Positions 24,732 through 30,831 of a stretch of DNA of 30,831 bases are shown piece by piece. Location of the stretch: assembly GCA_964370625.1 (NCBI GenBank), contig CAYJKB010000024.1:1-30831 (forward strand), read 5' to 3'. Made by a program: the position numbers and the translations under genes. Position 1 is the first letter of the stretch; every line of letters begins with the position of its first letter. Origin of the DNA: CAYJKB01 sp964370625. Its GTDB lineage: Bacteria > Bacillota > Clostridia > Oscillospirales > Butyricicoccaceae. The notes under the pieces are model-generated. The model was given only the letters and a program-made list of their open reading frames with translations, was not told where the DNA came from and ran no database searches.

Positions 24732-25907
24732 TTATTTTTCTAAATCTATGTTTATTTCATTAGAATTTCTAGATTTTTCAAATTTTTCTTTAATAAAGCA
24801 TATTAAATCAGCTGTTGCATTAGGTTTTGAAATTTTGTCTATGCTGTCATTAATATTTTTAAGTCTATGTGGATTTTCAAACATTTGGAATAATGCTTCG
24901 TCTAATGGATAAGTTTTAGACACCTTTGATGCAAGCCCATTATTCACCAAAAACTCTACATTTCGCTCTTCCTGTCCTGGTATTGGGTCTACTAAAATTA
25001 ACGGCAAACGTTTTGCAAGTGCTTCTGAAACTGTAAGCCCACCTGGTTTTGTAACAATGCAATCAGCTGCATCCATTAATACATCAACATAATTTACAAA
25101 TCCTAATATATTAATCTTGCATTTCCCGCTATATTCAGCTTTATACTTAGTTAATTTGTTAAACTGTTTTTCATTATTTCCACAAACAGCAACAATCTGA
25201 AATTCAAATCCTGTTCTATCAATAGCTTTGACAATTCTTTTACCATTGCTATATCCCATGCTACCACCCATAACTAAAATAACAGGTATTTCAGCATCTA
25301 ATCCTAATTGCTCTCTTGCATCTTTCTTAGATATACCCTTATTAAATTTCGGATTAATAGGAATACCAAAAGGCAGCTGTCTTGTTTTTTCTATTCCTTT
25401 TTTCTCAGCTCTTAATGTAAGCAATTCAGATGCTGTAACAATATAATCAAGTTCTTTAACTTCTTCCCAAAACGGATGAATTGTAAAGTCTGTAATAATT
25501 CCTACAGTTAGAGCTTTAATGAGATTTTCTTTAATCATAACTTCCATAAGTTGTGCAGAAAACACATGAGTACATACTATTGCATCTGGTTCAAAATCAT
25601 CGATTACTTTTTGAAATTTTGTTATACCAAATGTATTTATATGATTTATAATATTCAATTTTTCTAATAATAAATCATCTTTATCTTTCTTTTCTAACGA
25701 TTTGTAAAATAAGCTATAAGCTTTAGGTGCATACTTAGTAGATAACAGATATCCTTTTGATATAGTATCATAAACTAATTTACTAATATATTCATATATA
25801 TCAACAATTTGTACAGTATCTCCTTTTGCTTCAAACATATCTCCTACGGCTTTTGCTGTTGCATGATGTCCAAAACCAGCTGTTACGCTTAATATCATAA
25901 CTTTCAA
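24732..25907 (-). CDS. UgtP/MGDG synthase-like glycosyltransferase (GT28)
   Basis: Probable membrane-associated glycosyltransferase that adds sugar from a UDP-sugar to diacylglycerol, making membrane glycolipids. The 391-residue protein has an N-terminal MGDG-synthase-type domain (ILSVTAGFGHHATAKAV, then DIYEYISKLVYD) and a C-terminal GT28 domain with ILVMGGSMGYSNGK, DCIVTKPGGLTVSEALA and PIPGQEERNVEFLV, matching the UgtP/MGD group and related to MurG. The start is taken as TTG at 25907, since AGGAAG lies 7 bases before it; the next ATG is 3 codons in with no site. The donor could be UDP-glucose from GalU; that is inference. Confidence 0.88.
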   Translation of the reverse strand: MKVMILSVTAGFGHHATAKAVGDMFEAKGDTVQIVDIYEYISKLVYDTISKGYLLSTKYAPKAYSLFYKSLEKKDKDDLLLEKLNIINHINTFGITKFQKVIDDFEPDAIVCTHVFSAQLMEVMIKENLIKALTVGIITDFTIHPFWEEVKELDYIVTASELLTLRAEKKGIEKTRQLPFGIPINPKFNKGISKKDAREQLGLDAEIPVILVMGGSMGYSNGKRIVKAIDRTGFEFQIVAVCGNNEKQFNKLTKYKAEYSGKCKINILGFVNYVDVLMDAADCIVTKPGGLTVSEALAKRLPLILVDPIPGQEERNVEFLVNNGLASKVSKTYPLDEALFQMFENPHRLKNINDSIDKISKPNATADLICFIKEKFEKSRNSNEINIDLEK

Positions 25908-25987
25908 AATACCACTTCCTAAGCTTTTTTATTTTCTTTTATCATAATGGTATTTTATAGCATTTAACATTTTTTAGCAAGCGTTTT

Positions 25988-26254
25988 TTAGCTTTCTTCT
26001 TTTAAATTTTGTAAATATTTTTCTATTACAGTTTTTTCCATAGTCTTTCTCATTTCGCTTCCAATTGGATGAACTATATCACGATAAGTCCCATCTGTTA
26101 GCTTGCGTGAAGGCATAGCTAAAAATAACTTGTCATCTCCTGCTATTATTTTTATATCATGAACAGCAAGTTCATTGTCTAAAGTCACTGAAACCAATGC
26201 CCTTAGCCTGCTTTCATTGGTCATTAATCTAAATTTGACATCTGTAATCTGCAT
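25988..26254 (-). CDS. spoVG: septation regulator SpoVG
   Basis: Small RNA/DNA-binding regulator conserved in Firmicutes, linked to septum formation and sporulation. The 88-residue protein has the family pattern MQITDVKFRL, LRALVSVTLDNELAVHDIKII and the conserved FLAMPSRKLTDGTYRDIVHPI block, ending in a charged helix. AAGGAG lies 8 bases before the ATG. It is divergent from murC; the 109 bases between must hold both promoters. A possible murC -10 (TATAAT at 26324-26329) is visible; I could not point to a clear spoVG promoter. Confidence 0.97.
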   Translation of the reverse strand: MQITDVKFRLMTNESRLRALVSVTLDNELAVHDIKIIAGDDKLFLAMPSRKLTDGTYRDIVHPIGSEMRKTMEKTVIEKYLQNLKEES

Positions 26255-26363
26255 ATTTGCTGTCTCCTTAAATAAATATTTATTTTTTTCAAATTTACTA
26301 TTTATATTTTTATCAAAATATCATATAATAATACATAAGTTTAAAAATTTTCGGAGGAAAACA

Positions 26364-27740
26364 ATGGAATATTCCAATTTTAATAAATTAATCTCTTTAA
26401 ATAAAACAATTCATCTAATCGGCATCGGTGGAGTTTCTATGTCTGCTTTAGCGAAATTATTAAAGCATTTAGGCGCTGATGTTCAAGGTTCTGATAGAGT
26501 TAAATCACAGGCTACTATTGACCTTGAAAACCGTGGTATTCGTGTGATTTATAAACATGAAGCTGATAATGTTAATGATACAAATCTAATCATTCGTACT
26601 TCTGCAATTCATGATGATAATGCAGAAATCATTCGAGCAAGAGAACTTAATATACCAATTTTAGAACGTGCTGAAGCTTGGGGACTTATCATGGAGGATT
26701 ACAAAAATGTAATTTGTCTATCTGGTACTCATGGCAAGACTACAACAACTTCTATGATGGGTCATATTCTGATGGCTGCAAGTGTAGACCCTACTATTAT
26801 GGTAGGTAGTGATTTGCCATCTATTGATGGTACTATAAGAATTGGTGCTAAATCTTATTTTGTCGCTGAATCTTGTGAATATTGCAACTCATTTTTAAAT
26901 TTCAAGCCTACATCAGCTGTAGTTTTAAATGTTGAAGAAGATCATTTGGATTTTTTCAAGGGAATTGATGATATTATTGAAACTTTTAATAATTTTTTAA
27001 AATTATTGCCATCTAATGGTATTGCTGCTATTAACGGCGATGATGAAAATGCTCTTAAGTGCCTTGAAAATGTCACAGCTAATGTATTAACTTTTGGCTT
27101 AAACGAAAAAAATGATGTAAAAGCTTGCAATATTGTTTCAAATAACGGTTATTTTACATTTGATGTTTATTACAAAAATGATTTTTACACTACAATTACT
27201 TTATCTGTGCCAGGGATTCATAACGTTCTTAATGCATTATCTTGTGTTGCTGTTTCAATTCATTTAGCAATTGATAAAGCTGCTATTGCTAAAGGTTTGC
27301 TTGACTTTTCAGGCTCATCAAGACGTTTTCAAAAAATCGGCTCTTTCAATGATGCTTTAGTTGTTGACGATTATGCTCATCATCCAACAGAAATGATAGT
27401 TACTTTAAAAGCTGCTTCTCAAATGAATTTCAAACGTGTTATTGGGATTTTCCAGCCTCACACATATACAAGAACTCAAGCCTTATGGGCTGATTTTGTG
27501 TCTGCACTAAAGCTTTGTGACAAAGTAATTATAGCTGATATTTATGCTGCTCGTGAAATTAATACCATTGGAATAAGTTCTGAAAACTTTGTAAACGAGC
27601 TTAATAATGCAATATATATTCCTGATTTTGACAAAATATGCTCCTACCTAACAAACGAGGCAGGAGCTGGAGATTTGATTATAACTATGGGTGCTGGCGA
27701 TATTAATAAAGTCGCTTATAGCTTATGTGAAATGGCTTAA
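26364..27740 (+). CDS. murC: UDP-N-acetylmuramate-L-alanine ligase
   Basis: Adds L-alanine to UDP-MurNAc in peptidoglycan synthesis. The 458-residue protein has the N-terminal UDP-binding motif HLIGIGGVSMSALA, the ATP loop SGTHGKTTTTSM (about 120-131), CEYCNSFL, VLNVEEDHLDFF and DDYAHHPTEM, all in Mur-ligase order with MurC-type spacing. The frame is open further upstream to 26175, but GGAGG is 7 bases before the ATG at 26364 and the upstream stretch overlaps spoVG in antisense. The stop overlaps the convergent phosphoesterase gene by four bases with no terminator between them. Confidence 0.97.
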   Translation: MEYSNFNKLISLNKTIHLIGIGGVSMSALAKLLKHLGADVQGSDRVKSQATIDLENRGIRVIYKHEADNVNDTNLIIRTSAIHDDNAEIIRARELNIPILERAEAWGLIMEDYKNVICLSGTHGKTTTTSMMGHILMAASVDPTIMVGSDLPSIDGTIRIGAKSYFVAESCEYCNSFLNFKPTSAVVLNVEEDHLDFFKGIDDIIETFNNFLKLLPSNGIAAINGDDENALKCLENVTANVLTFGLNEKNDVKACNIVSNNGYFTFDVYYKNDFYTTITLSVPGIHNVLNALSCVAVSIHLAIDKAAIAKGLLDFSGSSRRFQKIGSFNDALVVDDYAHHPTEMIVTLKAASQMNFKRVIGIFQPHTYTRTQALWADFVSALKLCDKVIIADIYAAREINTIGISSENFVNELNNAIYIPDFDKICSYLTNEAGAGDLIITMGAGDINKVAYSLCEMA

Positions 27741-28552
27741 TTTGCGCTTAGTTTCACTACCACAAGTTCTGGTCTGTTGAATACTCTAATCGGAGCAAGG
27801 CTGTTTCCTAGCCCCTTGCTGGCTATCATGGTTGTGCCATCTTCATCAAATCTTCCTGCATCATATTTAGGCAAAAAGCCCTGATTTGGGGCGATTATCC
27901 CTCCTATGAATGGCAATCGTACTTGACCTCCATGTGCATGTCCTGAAAATACTAAATCCATGTTGTATGATTTATATATTTCTATATTTTCAGGTCTATG
28001 AGCCAGTAAAATATTTAGATTTTGGCTTTCACTATATTCCGTCAATATCTCTAATGATTTATTTTGCGTTAACATATCGGGGTCTTCTATTCCTATTAGA
28101 TTTATGCTTTGCTCATTTTTTGTAATCTGTACAGCTTGATCTTGAAGAATATTCACATTGTTATTTACAAGCAAGTCAACTGTTTCAGAATTATTATCAC
28201 TCCACGCTTCGTGATTACCACTTACATAATAAATTGGTGCAATTTCTTTAGCTTTATCAAGAAATAATTGCACAGGTTGCAAATCAAATCTTCTTCTGTC
28301 TATCACATCTCCAGTGATAACAATAATATCAGGTGATAATTTTTCTATTTCATGAACTAAATATGATTGATTATATACAAAGTTCTTATTGTGTAAATCT
28401 GAAACTTGTACAATTGTAAACCCATCAAATTCTTGTGAAATTTTCATATTTTGATAACTATATTCACTTATTACAATATGATTATTTTGCCAAACCACAA
28501 ACCCTATAGCCAGTGTCAGCAAAATGGAGTATTTTTTAAATTTCTTCTTCAT
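27737..28552 (-). CDS. membrane-anchored metallophosphoesterase (YkuE/YaeI-like)
   Basis: Calcineurin-like phosphoesterase of 271 residues. It begins with a basic stretch and a hydrophobic helix (MKKKFKKYSILLTLAIGFVVW), suggesting anchoring with the catalytic domain outside the membrane. Metal motifs appear in order: VQVSDLHN, ITGDVIDRR, VSGNHEAW, LLAHRPENIE and FSGHAHGGQVRLP. This set and the short length fit the YkuE/YaeI group, some of which act on lipid-linked or nucleotide substrates; the substrate here is unknown. GAGGT lies about 7 bases before the ATG. It is convergent with murC. Confidence 0.9.
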   Translation of the reverse strand: MKKKFKKYSILLTLAIGFVVWQNNHIVISEYSYQNMKISQEFDGFTIVQVSDLHNKNFVYNQSYLVHEIEKLSPDIIVITGDVIDRRRFDLQPVQLFLDKAKEIAPIYYVSGNHEAWSDNNSETVDLLVNNNVNILQDQAVQITKNEQSINLIGIEDPDMLTQNKSLEILTEYSESQNLNILLAHRPENIEIYKSYNMDLVFSGHAHGGQVRLPFIGGIIAPNQGFLPKYDAGRFDEDGTTMIASKGLGNSLAPIRVFNRPELVVVKLSAN

Positions 28553-28584
28553 TTATTACCTCAATTAATTCTCTTAACTTGCTA

Positions 28585-28612
28585 TTGTCACTTATTTAAT
28601 GTATCATATATT
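28585..28612 (+). promoter_or_regulatory. promoter of rsmA
   Basis: TTGTCA (28585-28590), 16-base spacer, TATATT (28607-28612), about 30 bases before the rsmA start. Confidence 0.6.
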
Positions 28613-28642
28613 TAAAAATAAATCTAGAAGGAATTAAAAAAA

Positions 28643-29494
28643 ATGAATCTTTGTAATATAATTGAAATTCGAGAAATTTTATCTCGTCATGGATTTCACT
28701 TTTCAAAATCTCTTGGCCAAAATTTTTTAACAGCAAATTGGGTGCCAGAAGGCATTGCAGAGCAATGTGGCGTTGATAAAAATAGTGGTGTAGTTGAGAT
28801 TGGCCCTGGTATGGGGTGTCTAACAAATGAACTTTCTAAACTTGCACATCATGTTGTGGCTATCGAGCTAGATACTTCCCTATTCCCTGTTTTAGAAGAA
28901 ACTCTTGCTCCATGTTCGAACGTTAAGGTAATTCAAGGGGATGTACTTAAAGTTAATTTGCCTGAAATTTGTAAAGAAAATTTCGAAAACATGGATATTC
29001 ATGCATGTGCTAATCTTCCTTATTACATAACAACGCCTGCAATTGCAGCTTTAATTGATAGCAAGTGCTTTAAAAGTATTACAGTTATGGTACAAAAAGA
29101 GGTTGCAAAGCGAATTTGTGCTAAAGTTTCAACTAAGGATTATGGTGCTTTTTCTCTTTACTGTAACTATCACACTAAACCAGAGATAATTCTTGATGTG
29201 CCAGCCGGATGTTTTGTACCTATGCCTAAGGTAGATTCTGCTGTAGTTCGTATGGAAGTATTAGATAATCCACCAGTTGATACTAATGACAGTAAACTGT
29301 TATTTGCACTTATTAGAAGTGCTTTTAATCAACGTAGAAAAAACATCGCAAACTCACTTTCAGGCGCTTTATCACCTAAATTTGATAAGGCTACCATCAT
29401 TAAAACACTTACAGACAACGGATATGATACCAATTTGCGTGGAGAAAATTTATCTCTTGAAGATTATGCTAAAATTGCAAATTTATTTACTTAA
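28643..29494 (+). CDS. rsmA: 16S rRNA (adenine1518-N6/adenine1519-N6)-dimethyltransferase
   Basis: Dimethylates two adjacent adenines in the 3' hairpin of 16S rRNA during small-subunit maturation (KsgA). The 283-residue protein has KSLGQNFLTANWVPEGIA, the SAM-binding motif VVEIGPGMGCLTNEL, VVAIELDTSLFPVL, the catalytic CANLPYYITTPAIAALI motif, and the C-terminal VPMPKVDSAVVRM and FNQRRKNIANSL blocks. Length is normal. AGAAGGAA lies upstream of the ATG. Transcribed alone. Confidence 0.97.
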   Translation: MNLCNIIEIREILSRHGFHFSKSLGQNFLTANWVPEGIAEQCGVDKNSGVVEIGPGMGCLTNELSKLAHHVVAIELDTSLFPVLEETLAPCSNVKVIQGDVLKVNLPEICKENFENMDIHACANLPYYITTPAIAALIDSKCFKSITVMVQKEVAKRICAKVSTKDYGAFSLYCNYHTKPEIILDVPAGCFVPMPKVDSAVVRMEVLDNPPVDTNDSKLLFALIRSAFNQRRKNIANSLSGALSPKFDKATIIKTLTDNGYDTNLRGENLSLEDYAKIANLFT

Positions 29495-29501
29495 TAGACA
29501 A

Positions 29502-29534
29502 AAGGGATTGAAACACTATGTGGCTCAATCCCTT
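29502..29534 (+). terminator. probable terminator of rsmA
   Basis: AAGGGATTGA (29502-29511) pairs with TCAATCCCTT (29525-29534), 10 bp, 7 bases after the stop. The T tail on the plus strand is poor (AATTATT), so termination strength is doubtful. Confidence 0.55.
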
Positions 29535-29549
29535 AATTATTGAATTAGA

Positions 29550-29584
29550 AATTAAAAAGGTGTAACAAAATTTGTTACACCTTT
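29550..29584 (-). terminator. terminator of the zinc-ribbon gene
   Basis: AAAGGTGTAACAAA and TTTGTTACACCTTT (29556-29569 and 29571-29584) form a near-perfect palindrome. On the minus strand it runs into TTTTTAATTT, 13 bases after the stop codon. Confidence 0.8.
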
Positions 29585-29597
29585 AAAATCACTTAGT

Positions 29598-29870
29598 TTA
29601 TCTTCTGAAACAATCACTGCAATATACTGGACGGTCATTGCGAGGCTCAAAAGGAACTTTACAGTCTGTACCACATTCAGCACAAACAGCGTCATACATT
29701 TGACGAGTGCCACCGTTGCCACGAGTGTTGCCTTTTCTAGCATCACGGCAAGGTTTGCAACGTTGTGGTTCGTTAGTAAAACCTTTTTCAGCGAAAAATT
29801 CTTGTTCATTAGCGGAGAAAGTGAATTCTTGTCCGCAGTCTTTGCAGACGATAGTTTTGTCGTTATACAT
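29598..29870 (-). CDS. zinc-ribbon domain protein (CxxC-x17-CxxC)
   Basis: A 90-residue protein with two Cys-rich modules. The N-terminal module has CKDC, then a segment FTFSANEQEFFAEKGFTNEP and CKPC, which resembles the small probable zinc-ribbon domain common in Clostridia. The C-terminal module has CAEC and CSDC separated by exactly 17 residues. The linker is Gly/Asn/Arg-rich (RKGNTRGNGGTR). AGAGGT sits 6 bases before the ATG at 29870; an in-frame start 11 codons upstream lacks such a site. It has its own strong promoter and terminator. Likely nucleic-acid or protein binding; precise role unknown. Confidence 0.88.
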   Translation of the reverse strand: MYNDKTIVCKDCGQEFTFSANEQEFFAEKGFTNEPQRCKPCRDARKGNTRGNGGTRQMYDAVCAECGTDCKVPFEPRNDRPVYCSDCFRR

Positions 29871-29929
29871 GGAGTACCTCTTAGAAAAATAATACGGTGA
29901 CATTCAAAGATGTCTTCCGTTCATTTATT

Positions 29930-29958
29930 ATTATATATCATATATTTAGTAAAGTCAA
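29930..29958 (-). promoter_or_regulatory. promoter of the zinc-ribbon gene
   Basis: TTGACT (29958-29953), 17-base spacer, TATAAT (29935-29930). A predicted transcript would begin near 29923, just ahead of a small hairpin at 29920-29894. The rest of the gap up to 30176 is very AT-rich and shows nothing I can name. Confidence 0.8.
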
Positions 29959-30176
29959 GTTAAAATAAAATAATTATTTATAAATTTACAACATAATTTA
30001 ACATTTTTTTCTTTTAATTATCCACTTTTTGTTTCATGTGTCAAATTTGGTTTATGGATTTAAGCATTATTGCTATTTTTGCACAATTTTTTATGTAAAG
30101 ACATATTAATATTTATTCGAATATTTTTATAATTATGAATTAGTTTGTGAAATATTAATACTTTTCCTCTGATTTA

Positions 30177-30205
30177 TTGCTTTTTCTTGTAATTTTAGAT
30201 ATAAT
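30177..30205 (+). promoter_or_regulatory. promoter of the right-edge membrane protein gene
   Basis: TTGCTT (30177-30182), 17-base spacer, TATAAT (30200-30205), 40 bases before the start codon. Confidence 0.6.
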
Positions 30206-30244
30206 GTTCATATAGATATTTTTATATTAGTAGAGGATAATTTT

Positions 30245-30831
30245 ATGGATATTAATATTTACATTACTTGCGGATTTATAATTTTCTTTGTTTTCAATCT
30301 CATAGTTCTTGATTATTCTTTATTTATCTTAAATAATTTAGTAAATAAACCATTAATTAGGATTTCTATTGCGATCATTAATTCTATTTTTCTTATCACT
30401 AACTTCTTTTTAAAACCACCTCTATATATCACATTTTCGCTTATTCCAATACTAATTTTTTTAGAATTTTTATTTTTTTCAAAAGCTTCAGCTAGAAAAT
30501 GTATTTTAGGTAGTGCTGTATTTAGTTTTCACATTTCTACTTTTTCGCTTCTTGCAAAAGTAGCAGTATCTTTTTATTTTAATATCCCTTTGCAGAGTAT
30601 TTATTCAAATGATTCCATATATGCTCTATCTATTTGTATAGCTTTTTCACTTTTAACGCTTTTATTTCTTTTAGGCAAGAGTTTAATTCCTACAAGTAAT
30701 ATTATTAATTTATCTGACTCTAATCTTCATTGTGATATTATTTCAGCTGGAACTTTATTTCTGTTATATTATGTTATAGCTGATACTTATATTTTTGCCA
30801 ATAATGAATATTATAATGAAATTTTAATTAT
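30245..30831 (+). CDS. multi-pass membrane protein, partial (runs off the window)
   Basis: An uninterrupted frame of 195 codons from ATG at 30245 to the window end, with AGAGGA 6 bases before the start and a promoter upstream. The visible part begins MDINIYITCGFIIFFVFNLI and is almost entirely hydrophobic: about five to six membrane segments separated by short loops such as SKASARKC and GKSLIPTSN. Such an N terminus is typical of sensor proteins (for example AgrC-like GHKL histidine kinases or diguanylate cyclases) whose cytoplasmic domain would follow. No catalytic domain is visible, so this is only a suggestion. The near-absence of charged residues also allows a transporter-like protein. 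Confidence 0.75.
   Translation, partial: MDINIYITCGFIIFFVFNLIVLDYSLFILNNLVNKPLIRISIAIINSIFLITNFFLKPPLYITFSLIPILIFLEFLFFSKASARKCILGSAVFSFHISTFSLLAKVAVSFYFNIPLQSIYSNDSIYALSICIAFSLLTLLFLLGKSLIPTSNIINLSDSNLHCDIISAGTLFLLYYVIADTYIFANNEYYNEILI

Noticed and set aside
26175..26363. In-frame extension of murC
   Set aside because: It overlaps spoVG in antisense, and a good GGAGG site precedes the ATG at 26364.
29871..29903. Eleven extra N-terminal codons for the zinc-ribbon protein
   Set aside because: No ribosome binding site, and the stretch overlaps the leader hairpin; AGAGGT fits the ATG at 29870.

Overview
This is an AT-rich chromosomal segment from an endospore-forming Firmicute, most likely an uncultured gut-type Clostridia. 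The reasons are a spoIIAA-spoIIAB-sigF sporulation operon, spoVG, a glmS ribozyme, a valine T-box leader, a class 1B dihydroorotate dehydrogenase (pyrK/pyrD) and a CxxC zinc-ribbon protein typical of Clostridia. Family-level placement is a guess. A run of exactly 100 N (16497-16596) shows that this is a scaffold joined across a gap, and the gap lies inside a tandem repeat.

Layout. 1-1.2 kb (minus): the trans-translation pair, with tmRNA (ssrA) directly downstream of smpB, then a small DUF6440 gene. 1.2-3.4 kb (minus): glmS behind a glmS ribozyme. 3.4-6.3 kb (plus): galU and glutamine-dependent nadE, ended by a two-way terminator. 6.4-8.8 kb (minus): an EamA transporter and the spoIIA operon. 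8.9-13.1 kb (minus): valS and folC behind a T-box leader whose specifier reads GTA (Val). 13.2-17.6 kb (minus): pyrimidine genes pyrF, pyrK and pyrD plus a histidine-phosphatase/GNAT fusion and a 43-aa membrane peptide; a 162-bp tandem repeat and the gap separate pyrF from pyrK.

17.8-24.7 kb holds a plus-strand 58-aa membrane peptide and then a six-gene polyamine operon on the minus strand (speD-speA-speE-speB-LYS1-nspC). The operon has its own strong promoter, a structured leader of about 350 nt, and a textbook terminator hairpin immediately before the speD ribosome binding site. It encodes arginine to agmatine to putrescine, the S-adenosylmethionine route to spermidine, and also an aspartate-semialdehyde/decarboxylase pair, so two biochemical routes to spermidine or longer polyamines sit in one transcript. 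24.7-26.3 kb (minus): a UgtP/MGDG-type glycosyltransferase and spoVG. 26.4-27.7 kb (plus): murC, convergent and overlapping by four bases with a membrane-anchored metallophosphoesterase. 28.6-29.5 kb (plus): rsmA. 29.6-29.9 kb (minus): a zinc-ribbon protein. At the right edge a plus-strand multi-pass membrane protein runs out of the window.

Most genes are ordinary housekeeping. The parts most worth a second look are the speD leader/attenuator with a possible antiterminator pairing, the double-route polyamine operon, the hairpin-forming 162-bp tandem repeat around the gap, the unusual tmRNA tag ending, and the phosphatase-acetyltransferase fusion.
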